Origin: CAYUDP01 sp964443725
Lineage (GTDB): Bacteria; Patescibacteriota; Minisyncoccia; Phycocordibacterales; JAKFXT01
NCBI GenBank assembly: GCA_964443725.1
Contig: CAYUDP010000020.1
Coordinates: 1 to 10,568, forward strand
Length of the DNA: 10,568 bases
Direction: 5' to 3'
Position numbers and translations under genes: made by a program. The notes under the pieces were generated by a model. It saw only the letters and a program-made list of their open reading frames with translations. It had not been told where the DNA came from and searched no databases. Shown here piece after piece: positions 6,828 to 10,568 of this stretch. Numbering within the stretch: position 1 is the stretch's first letter; every line of letters begins with the position of its first letter.

Positions 6828-6856
6828 AGTATACTTTTTTTGTCAAATTTAATCAA
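6828..6856 (-). promoter_or_regulatory. Promoter of repressor-methyltransferase operon, probably leaderless
   Basis: On the minus strand TTGATT (6851-6856) and TATACT (6828-6833) are 17 bp apart. The ATG of the repressor begins seven bases after the -10 box, where transcription would be expected to start, so the mRNA would have little or no 5' leader. An inverted TGACAAAA element lies in the spacer. Confidence 0.6.
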
Positions 6857-6896
6857 CAAGTTTTCCACAAATATGACAAAATTGACAAAAAAGTAT
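6831..6896. promoter_or_regulatory. Candidate operator cluster for the LexA-like repressor
   Basis: TGACAAAA occurs twice on the plus strand (6874-6881 and 6883-6890, 9 bp apart) and once on the minus strand (6838-6845). The outer two lie within a long imperfect inverted repeat whose arms are 6831-6850 and 6878-6896; both arms begin with ATACTTTTTT when read inwards. The minus-strand copy lies between the -35 and -10 boxes of the repressor promoter. A role as binding sites is inference. Confidence 0.5.
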
Positions 6897-6907
6897 TTAA
6901 AATGGGA

Positions 6908-6953
6908 GACTACTTTAGTATGGCAGAGTAGTCGAACTCATTAAGGCGCCATA
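6908..6953 (+). other. Interleaved inverted repeats upstream of the 46-residue gene
   Basis: GACTACT (6908-6914) can pair with AGTAGTC (6927-6933), and TATGGC (6919-6924) with GCCATA (6948-6953). The two pairings interlock, so they would form either a pseudoknot or alternative hairpins in the leader of the small gene. The function is unknown. Confidence 0.4.
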
Positions 6954-6966
6954 AAAAATAAAACAT

Positions 6967-7107
6967 ATGATTAAAAAAGCAACAAGTTTAAAAGTTGCAA
7001 GAATAGCCGGTAAGCTTTTGAGGGATCCAAAAAGTTCCACAAATGTGAAAAAGGTTTCTGCTAGTGATCTATCTCAGAGAGAAAAGGGAGGAAAAAAGAG
7101 ACGATAG
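6967..7107 (+). CDS. 46-residue basic protein, unknown function
   Basis: The gene encodes M-I-K-K-A-T-S-L-K-V-A, then I-A-G-K-L-L-R-D-P-K, V-K-K-V-S-A-S-D-L-S-Q-R, ending G-K-K-R-R. The pattern of an alanine/leucine helix with L-R-D-P or L-R-x-x, a short S/T/K linker, K-x-x-A/S-x-S-x-L-S-Q, and a basic tail resembles a group of short unnamed bacterial proteins I remember from many genomes, but I cannot name the family. It lies divergently from the repressor gene across the shared control region, so it may be regulated by the same protein. There is no Shine-Dalgarno. About a quarter of its residues are Lys or Arg, so nucleic acid binding is possible. It is probably a real gene because the codons and the helical pattern are coherent. 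Confidence 0.6.
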   Translation: MIKKATSLKVARIAGKLLRDPKSSTNVKKVSASDLSQREKGGKKRR

Positions 7108-7222
7108 GTCAACTTGAGCAAAAGGAACTGGTTTATAACGCGCTTGATGGGCAGAGAAACTCGGTGCTCAGTGATTTTGGATTATAACCTATGATAGCGG
7201 TAGAAAGGTTGCACCTAGCTCA
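7108..7222. other. Non-coding stretch between the small gene and the right repeat
   Basis: No gene is supported. TTGAGC near 7113 can pair with GCTCAA near 7218, and GAGCA near 7115 with TGCTC near 7170, so some RNA structure is possible. The right copy of the terminator-like hairpin follows directly. Confidence 0.3.
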
Positions 7223-7309
7223 ACAAAAACGCCCGCAAGGGTGTTTTTGTATTTTGGCTCGAGAGGAAGCAAACTGCTTTGCTTCCGTGCAGAATCGAAA
7301 GACGGAGCC
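7223..7309 (+). repeat. 87-bp direct repeat, right copy
   Basis: It is identical to 3976-4062 and in the same orientation. It includes the terminator-like hairpin (7223-7255), but no tRNA precedes it here, which suggests that the block was duplicated together with or by the island. Downstream sequence differs from that after the left copy. Confidence 0.93.
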
Positions 7310-7338
7310 ATGTTCCCAAGGTTCAATAAGCGCTTAAC

Positions 7339-7367
7339 TTGCTATTTATTTGCAAATTTGTTATTTT
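7339..7367 (+). promoter_or_regulatory. Candidate promoter of the GC-richer 103-codon gene
   Basis: TTGCTA (7339-7344) and TATTTT (7362-7367) stand 17 bp apart in an A/T-rich stretch, leaving a leader of about 30 bases before the ATG at 7405. Confidence 0.4.
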
Positions 7368-7391
7368 GTGGTCTGGTTAAATAACGGGGAG

Positions 7392-7398
7392 AAGGGAG
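7392..7398 (+). promoter_or_regulatory. Strong Shine-Dalgarno, AAGGGAG
   Basis: AAGGGAG lies six bases before the ATG at 7405 within a purine run. It is the only clear Shine-Dalgarno among the genes of the window and supports this start over the ATG at 7414. Confidence 0.6.
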
Positions 7399-7404
7399 AA
7401 GCAC

Positions 7405-7716
7405 ATGCAACCAATGAAGAGGTTTTACCCACTAGGCCACGCAGGAAAGTTCTCTGGCAGAGCCGTTTCGATTGGCACGGTACAGCCAGCTCTATCCCAA
7501 GTCCATTCGCTTGTGGAACTTGTATCCATGGCGAAGAGATTTGGTGACGTAATGCCCATACGTGATCCAAGGCCGGACCACTGTGCTTCGAGGGAAAAAG
7601 GTGCAGACCTCGAAGTTGTGGTCGCCGATGTTTTCAGGTTTGCCCCACAAGGCCTCACTGTACGGTTTATGACCGGAAAGGGCATAGAGGCTTTCATGAT
7701 CGAATTCTTGACCTGA
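7405..7716 (+). CDS. GC-richer 103-residue protein, unknown; faint HPr-like pattern
   Basis: The protein is clearly richer in GC than every neighbour and has a strong Shine-Dalgarno, its own candidate promoter and a hairpin terminator, so it behaves as an independent cassette. I do not recognise a family with certainty. From H34 on (H-S-L-V-E-L-V-S-M-A-K-R-F-G-D-V) through G-L-T-V-R-F-M-T-G-K-G-I-E-A-F-M-I-E-F-L the spacing resembles an HPr phosphocarrier fold: an active-site His followed by a helix, and a last strand then a helix ending in E-F-L. The GLHARPA motif of true HPr is not present, so phosphocarrier activity is unproven. Overlapping frames on both strands are also open here but lack start signals. 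Confidence 0.6.
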   Translation: MQPMKRFYPLGHAGKFSGRAVSIGTVQPALSQVHSLVELVSMAKRFGDVMPIRDPRPDHCASREKGADLEVVVADVFRFAPQGLTVRFMTGKGIEAFMIEFLT

Positions 7717-7745
7717 AAAACACAGAGAGGAGGCGGAAAAAAATA

Positions 7746-7777
7746 ATTCCCCCCAGCCGATGGCTAGGGGGAATATT
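7746..7777. terminator. Bidirectional terminator between the 103-codon gene and tRNA-Val
   Basis: ATTCCCCC (7746-7753) pairs with GGGGGAAT (7767-7774) and AGCC (7755-7758) with GGCT (7762-7765), with one C/A mismatch and loop GAT. On the minus strand it is followed by TTATTTTTTT, an excellent terminator for tRNA-Val. On the plus strand the T tract is weaker (ATTGCTTTT). Confidence 0.85.
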
Positions 7778-7787
7778 GCTTTTACGG

Positions 7788-7860
7788 TGGACGGTACAGG
7801 ACTCGGACCTGTGACCTACTCGGTGTAAACGAGTTGCTCTACCAACTGAGCTAACCGTCC
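7788..7860 (-). tRNA. tRNA-Val (anticodon UAC)
   Basis: Read on the minus strand, the acceptor GGACGGT (7860-7854) pairs with ACCGTCC, and the discriminator is A at 7788. The D-arm is TAGCTCAGTTGGTAGAGC, the anticodon stem ACTCG/CGAGT with loop TTTACAC, and the T-arm GGTCCGAGTCC. The three bases after the discriminator are CCG, so CCA is not encoded. Confidence 0.96.
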
Positions 7861-7878
7861 ATTTGTTGGTGTTTATGA

Positions 7879-7907
7879 AGCATACGATATTTTTGCTTTT
7901 AGCTCAA
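7879..7907 (-). promoter_or_regulatory. Promoter of tRNA-Val
   Basis: On the minus strand TTGAGC (7902-7907) and TATGCT (7879-7884) are separated by exactly 17 bp and end 18 bp before the tRNA. Confidence 0.55.
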
Positions 7908-7962
7908 TATGTGCAAGTGTTGCTCGCCAAAACCAAGTACTTCAGTTATTATCAAAATACTT

Positions 7963-8235
7963 ATGGATATTACAAAGAAATGGAGGATTAAAGGCTTAGT
8001 CCAGATGGTTATGTTTAGGGATTTTTCGAAAAAAAGCGCTGACTCTTTATCTCTGTCTGGTTTTGTAAAAAACAATCCTGATGAGTCTGTGACGATTTTG
8101 GCTAAAGGGGATGAAGAAAAACTGAAAGAATTCTTGGAGAAAATAAAAGTTGGACCAACAATGTCTAGGGTTGATTCTGTAGTAGAGGAAGAGGTTGATG
8201 TTGAGTGGAAGACGAGCGGATTTGATATTTATTAA
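7963..8235 (+). CDS. acyP: Acylphosphatase-like protein
   Basis: From the ATG at 7963 the product is 90 residues, the normal acylphosphatase length. Acylphosphatases hydrolyse carboxyl-phosphate bonds with an Arg in a loop G-x-V-Q-G-V-x-F-R and an Asn in G-x-V-x-N. Here the loop reads G-L-V-Q-M-V-M-F-R with the Arg kept (R19), and G-F-V-K-N keeps the Asn (N37). The end is also typical: K-V-G-P near residue 65 and G-F-D-I-Y at the C-terminus. The replacement of the loop glycines by Met is unusual and could weaken phosphate binding. An in-frame ATG at 7909 would add M-C-K-C-C-S-P-K-P-S..., which lies against the tRNA-Val promoter and is not family-like. The next gene follows 4 bp later. Confidence 0.8.
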   Translation: MDITKKWRIKGLVQMVMFRDFSKKSADSLSLSGFVKNNPDESVTILAKGDEEKLKEFLEKIKVGPTMSRVDSVVEEEVDVEWKTSGFDIY

Positions 8236-8239
8236 ATAT

Positions 8240-8986
8240 ATGGCATGTGAGAATTGTAAAAAGGAAAAGAAAGTTTTTGGAGAAGTGGAGATTCTCTATG
8301 AAGATGAGGATATTTTGGCTGTGAACAAGCCATCTGGGCTCATTGTTCATTCTGATGGCAGAACAAAAGAGAGAACTCTTTGTGATTGGATATTAGAGAA
8401 GTATCCAGATGTCTCTGGAGTGGGTGAACCACTAGTTAGTAACGGAGTGGTTATAGATAGGCCGGGTATTGTACATAGACTCGATCGGGAAACATCCGGG
8501 GTTATGGTTGTGGCAAAAAATAAAAAAGCTTTTGATTTTCTGAAAGCACAATTCCAAGAAAGGGAGACAAAGAAAACTTATAATACGTTCGTGTATGGTG
8601 TCTTAAAAGATGATTTTGGAACAATAGATTTGCCAATAGGAAGATCTAAAAACGATTTTCGACAATATACACACCCACCAAAGGCACGAGGAGAAATGAG
8701 GGAAGCCATTACTTATTATGAAGTTATAAAAAGAGGTGAAAAACATACATTTGTTAAAGCTATGCCAAAAACAGGTAGAACTCACCAGATAAGGGTGCAT
8801 ATGAAGGCTATTCATCACCCAGTTGTTTGCGATAGGGTGTATGCACTCTCTAAGCCTTGTGAGTTGGGTTTTGAAAGACTGGCTTTGCACGCCAAGGAGC
8901 TTAAATTTAAACACCCGAGCGGTAGGGAGATTACAATTACAGCCGATTTACCAGCAGATTTTGCAAAAGCACTAGAAAATATATAG
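8240..8986 (+). CDS. RluA-family pseudouridine synthase
   Basis: The 248-residue enzyme isomerises uridine to pseudouridine in rRNA or tRNA. It shows the family motif H-R-L-D-R-E-T-S-G with catalytic D82, the earlier I-L-A-V-N-K-P-S-G-L-I-V-H, and the later T-G-R-T-H-Q-I-R-V-H-M. There is no S4 domain before the catalytic domain, unlike RluC and RluD; instead it starts M-A-C-E-N-C-K-K-E-K-K with a CxxC pair. The start at 8240 is chosen because it lies 4 bp after the acylphosphatase stop; the upstream ATG at 8195 is inside that gene and adds residues not found in the family. The target uridine cannot be told from sequence. Confidence 0.92.
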   Translation: MACENCKKEKKVFGEVEILYEDEDILAVNKPSGLIVHSDGRTKERTLCDWILEKYPDVSGVGEPLVSNGVVIDRPGIVHRLDRETSGVMVVAKNKKAFDFLKAQFQERETKKTYNTFVYGVLKDDFGTIDLPIGRSKNDFRQYTHPPKARGEMREAITYYEVIKRGEKHTFVKAMPKTGRTHQIRVHMKAIHHPVVCDRVYALSKPCELGFERLALHAKELKFKHPSGREITITADLPADFAKALENI

Positions 8987-9006
8987 GTTTTGAAGGAATA
9001 TGTGGT

Positions 9007-9057
9007 CGGCTAAAAATCAGTTGCTTTATAGGTAAAGCCGTGTTAAAGTACCGCAAC
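9007..9057 (+). promoter_or_regulatory. Structured leader of rplS
   Basis: GTTGC (9020-9024) pairs with GCAAC (9053-9057) and, inside it, GGTA (9031-9034) with TACC (9049-9052), ending two bases before the ATG. A competing stem CGGCT/AGCCG (9007-9011 with 9036-9040) could exclude it. This could be an autoregulatory ribosomal protein leader; no known leader family is recognised. Confidence 0.4.
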
Positions 9058-9059
9058 AT

Positions 9060-9476
9060 ATGAGTAATGTAATCACTCCAGTAAACATAGAAGTAAGAAA
9101 AAAGCTTGATATAAGAGCCGGCGACACTGTACGTGTAGATCAGAGGATTGAGGAAAAAGGGAAGGTTCGTATACAGGCATTTGAAGGATTGGTATTGTCC
9201 GTCAAGCATGGCAAAGAGGCTGGATCAACTTTTACTGTCAGAAAGGTGGCAAGTGGTGTTGGAGTAGAAAAGATTTTTCCATTATATTCTCCAGCAATAG
9301 ATAAGATAGAAATAGTAAGAAGATCAAAGGTTAGAAAGAGTAAGCTCTATTACATAAGAGACAAGGTTGCAAGAGAGATAAGAAGACAGATGAGAAACTT
9401 GCGTACAGTAAAGAACCAGTCAGAAGAAATAGAGGCGGATGTGGCAGAGGAAGCAGTAGAAACAAAAAGCGAATAA
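9060..9476 (+). CDS. rplS: Large subunit ribosomal protein L19 (bL19)
   Basis: The 138-residue protein lies at the 30S-50S interface of the ribosome. Family features are R-A-G-D-T-V-R-V (19-26), I-Q-A-F-E-G-L-V-L (38-46), F-T-V-R-K-V-A-S-G-V-G-V-E-K-I-F-P (58-74) and the end of the core L-Y-Y-I-R-D-K (96-102). Typical L19 is about 115 residues; here an acidic tail (S-E-E-I-E-A-D-V-A-E-E-A-V-E) is added after the basic R-R-Q-M-R-N-L-R segment. It has its own leader and terminator and is probably a single-gene unit. The recombinase frame overlaps its 3' part on the other strand. Confidence 0.97.
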   Translation: MSNVITPVNIEVRKKLDIRAGDTVRVDQRIEEKGKVRIQAFEGLVLSVKHGKEAGSTFTVRKVASGVGVEKIFPLYSPAIDKIEIVRRSKVRKSKLYYIRDKVAREIRRQMRNLRTVKNQSEEIEADVAEEAVETKSE

Positions 9477-10568
9477 AAATAAAAAATCCACCAGAATATG
9501 GTGGATTTTTTATTGGGTTGAAATAAATCATTATTTTAGTTATATTTCTTAAATCTCGATGCGCAGGTGGCGGAATTGGTAGACGCACTACCTTGAGGTG
9601 GTAGCGGGAGTAATCTCGTGGAGGTTCAAATCCTCTCCTGCGCACCAGTATTGAACTTAGCGGTTGAGAACCAACCAAGGAGTGGGCGGCACAAAGTGCC
9701 GCCCACGCTGTTTCCCCTGATTTTCCAAACGAATTTGGAGCCGCGCCTTCGGCGCGGCGCACTGTTTTTTCGCCAAGAAGCAGGTTCGAGCCAAAGATTT
9801 CTTTGGCTTTGACCTTTTTTGCAAAAAGGTCATCATCAGAAGCAATTTTGTCCAATGATTGTGCGGCTTTCACCCATTCGGTAAAGGGTTCGAGCCAATC
9901 ATTCTGCTTGTGTGAAATATTTGAAATTTCTTCTTCGAGCGACTTCTTTTCAGATAACAACTTTGCTTTTTGTGAACGATAATCTTGCTCGTCAATTACT
10001 TGGTCTAAATAGCCGTTGAGAAGTCGCTCTAACTTTTGTGAAATTTCAGATATTTTCGTTTCTTTCTCTTTCACACAAGCAGTCAAAGACTGGGCGGATT
10101 TTCCGTGTTCATTTTTCGCCATTTTCAATAATTCTTCCGCCCAGTCTTTGGGCAAAGAAACTTTTTGAATTAGGGATGATAACTGGCGATCCATTTCTTC
10201 CTCTCTAACGGCAGGTTCTTTACAGACAAAATATTTTCGTTTTTTGGTGCAGTGATAGTAAGTGTAATTATGCACATTCCCATTCTTCTGTTTCTTAACC
10301 TTGTATTCGCCAGTTATCATCATTCCACAAGAAGCACAGGAAATGAGTCCGCAAAAAGGTTGAGGTTCATTTTGTGGTTTACGCTCTGGCTGACCACGCT
10401 TTTTTAGCATTTCCTGTGCTTCATCAAAAAGTTTCTTTGAAATGATTGGCTCGTGCTTGCCCTCGTGGATTTCACCACCATATTTGAATAAACCGATGTA
10501 AAATGGATTGGAGAGAATAAAAGACGCTTTGGTTTTGGAGATTCTCTTTCCGGTTCGAGTTGTAACGC
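9331..10568 (-). CDS. Large serine recombinase (resolvase/integrase type), 3' part; N-terminus outside window
   Basis: The minus-strand frame is open from the window edge (first complete codon at 10566). It starts within the recombinase domain: S-N-P-F-Y-I-G, then G-E-I-H-E-G-K-H-E-P-I-I-S, typical of the Pfam Recombinase domain. A zinc ribbon follows with C-A-S-C-G and Y-Y-H-C-T-K-K-R-K-Y-F-V-C, then a long coiled coil (from K-E-K-E-T-K-I-S-E to about K-K-S-L-E-E-E-I). The catalytic N-terminal domain with its Ser is beyond the window. Family-like sequence stops around K-A-K-E-I-F-G-S-N-L (about 9790-9820). After that the frame passes through GC-rich hairpins, the antisense of tRNA-Leu (R-R-G-F-E-P-P) and the antisense of rplS to a stop at 9331. 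The tail is therefore an accident of integration and the true functional end is uncertain. The enzyme would integrate and excise its element at the tRNA-Leu 3' end. Confidence 0.8.
   Translation of the reverse strand, partial: VTTRTGKRISKTKASFILSNPFYIGLFKYGGEIHEGKHEPIISKKLFDEAQEMLKKRGQPERKPQNEPQPFCGLISCASCGMMITGEYKVKKQKNGNVHNYTYYHCTKKRKYFVCKEPAVREEEMDRQLSSLIQKVSLPKDWAEELLKMAKNEHGKSAQSLTACVKEKETKISEISQKLERLLNGYLDQVIDEQDYRSQKAKLLSEKKSLEEEISNISHKQNDWLEPFTEWVKAAQSLDKIASDDDLFAKKVKAKEIFGSNLLLGEKTVRRAEGAAPNSFGKSGETAWAALCAAHSLVGSQPLSSILVRRRGFEPPRDYSRYHLKVVRLPIPPPAHRDLRNITKIMIYFNPIKNPPYSGGFFIFIRFLFLLLPLPHPPLFLLTGSLLYASFSSVFLSLLQPCLLCNRAYSF
9481..9513 (+). terminator. Terminator of rplS
   Basis: The stem AAAAAATCCACCA/TGGTGGATTTTTTA (from 9481, loop GAATA at 9494-9498) ends in a T-rich arm, 4 bp after the rplS stop codon. 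Confidence 0.92.
9518..9546 (+). promoter_or_regulatory. Promoter of tRNA-Leu
   Basis: TTGAAA (9518-9523) and TATATT (9541-9546) are exactly 17 bp apart, each with five of six consensus bases, 14 bp before the tRNA. It is the best promoter match in the window. Confidence 0.7.
9561..9647 (+). tRNA. tRNA-Leu (anticodon GAG), CCA encoded
   Basis: The acceptor GCGCAGG (9561-9567) pairs with CCTGCGC (9637-9643), with discriminator A at 9644 followed by an encoded CCA. The anticodon stem is CTACC/GGTAG with loop TTGAGGT, reading CUC. A long variable arm of class II type (CGGGAGTAATCTCG) and the T-arm GGTTCAAATCC are present. Unlike tRNA-Arg and tRNA-Val here it carries CCA. A serine recombinase gene ends convergently into it, so its 3' end is the probable attachment site. 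Confidence 0.96.
9682..9706. repeat. Perfect GC-rich hairpin after tRNA-Leu
   Basis: GTGGGCGGCAC and GTGCCGCCCAC form a perfect 11-bp stem with loop AAA. It lies between the tRNA 3' end and the conserved part of the recombinase gene. No T tract follows directly. Confidence 0.8.
9740..9770 (+). terminator. Candidate terminator of tRNA-Leu inside the recombinase reading frame
   Basis: GCCGCGCC (9740-9747) and GGCGCGGC (9751-9758) form a perfect 8-bp stem with loop TTC, followed after six bases by six T (9765-9770). The gap between stem and T run is longer than ideal. Confidence 0.45.

Larger units (their letters stand above)
3971..7309. mobile_element. Restriction-modification island bounded by direct repeats
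   Basis: The island holds a restriction endonuclease, a cytosine-5 methyltransferase, a LexA-like repressor and a 46-residue basic protein. Identical 87-bp sequences in direct orientation stand at both ends (3976-4062 and 7223-7309), with the left end beside tRNA-Arg. Recombination between them would excise 3247 bp. No integrase lies inside, so movement would need homologous recombination or an enzyme from elsewhere. The boundaries are inferred from the repeats alone. Confidence 0.55.
9645..10568. mobile_element. Left end of an element integrated at tRNA-Leu
   Basis: A serine recombinase gene is the first gene after the tRNA 3' end and points toward it, the usual arrangement of an integrated element. 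The tRNA's encoded CCA, absent in the other complete tRNAs here, could have been supplied by the element. The other end lies beyond the window, so the extent is unknown. Confidence 0.55.

Noticed and set aside
6592..6852. Plus-strand 86-codon frame opposite the repressor gene
   Set aside because: It is a shadow of the repressor coding sequence and runs through its promoter.
6900..6966. A tRNA-like stretch (TAGTATGGCAGAG, CTCATTA) beside the small gene
   Set aside because: No matching acceptor stem, anticodon stem or T-arm can be built; only the interlocking inverted repeats are supported.
3971..7309. Interpretation of the two repeats as a CRISPR array or as insertion sequence ends
   Set aside because: There are only two copies 3.2 kb apart, in direct rather than inverted orientation, and no transposase or Cas gene between them.
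7361..7697. Minus-strand open frames opposite the GC-rich gene (69 and 90 codons)
   Set aside because: They lack a Shine-Dalgarno and promoter, while the plus-strand frame has both plus a terminator; high GC leaves shadow frames open.
7909..7962. Upstream ATG extending the acylphosphatase by 18 residues (M-C-K-C-C...)
   Set aside because: It lies directly against the divergent tRNA-Val promoter and makes the protein longer than the family; kept only as an alternative start.
8195..8239. Upstream ATG extending the pseudouridine synthase by 15 residues
   Set aside because: The extension lies inside the acylphosphatase gene in another frame and is not family-like; the ATG at 8240 fits the gene spacing.
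8603..8914. Minus-strand 103-codon frame inside the pseudouridine synthase gene
   Set aside because: It is fully contained in a well-supported gene on the other strand and its translation resembles no protein.

Overview
The window looks like part of a small-genome bacterium of the Candidate Phyla Radiation (Patescibacteria, probably Parcubacteria-like). The reasons are low GC, very tight gene packing, several genes without a visible Shine-Dalgarno sequence, a compact pilM-pilN-pilO operon, a DUF5652-type two-helix membrane protein, and tRNA genes that mostly do not encode CCA. This placement is inference from gene content; no 16S rRNA is present.

Layout. At the left end (minus strand) is the 5' part of tRNA-Ser(UGA), then a DUF5652-like membrane protein with a strong terminator. 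Divergently on the plus strand come ruvX and a small EMAPII/MetRS-type tRNA-binding protein, a terminator, and a four-gene type IV pilus platform operon: pilM, pilN, pilO and an unnamed one-helix protein in the position where pilP would be. tRNA-Arg(UCU) and its terminator follow.

From about 3971 to 7309 lies the most interesting part, a restriction-modification island. It is bounded by two identical 87-bp direct repeats in the same orientation, the left one starting just after tRNA-Arg. It encodes a probable MutH-fold restriction endonuclease (plus strand). Convergent with it, overlapping by 4 bp, is a two-gene minus-strand operon of a LexA-like self-cleaving (S24) repressor and a Dcm-like cytosine-5 methyltransferase joined by an ATGA overlap. 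The repressor gene has a good promoter that would give a leaderless mRNA, and its control region holds three copies of TGACAAAA as candidate operators. On the other side of that region is a 46-residue basic protein. The whole looks like a self-regulated, possibly SOS-responsive R-M cassette that could be lost or gained through its flanking repeats.

Right of the island is a GC-richer small gene of 103 codons with the only strong Shine-Dalgarno in the window (unknown product, faint HPr resemblance). After it come a bidirectional terminator, tRNA-Val(UAC), an acylphosphatase-like gene, an RluA-family pseudouridine synthase, and ribosomal protein L19 with a structured leader and a terminator.

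At the right end tRNA-Leu(GAG) is immediately followed by the convergent 3' part of a large serine recombinase, whose reading frame runs on through the antisense of the tRNA and into rplS. This tRNA alone among the three complete ones encodes CCA, which fits integration of a second mobile element at its 3' end. That element continues beyond the window.
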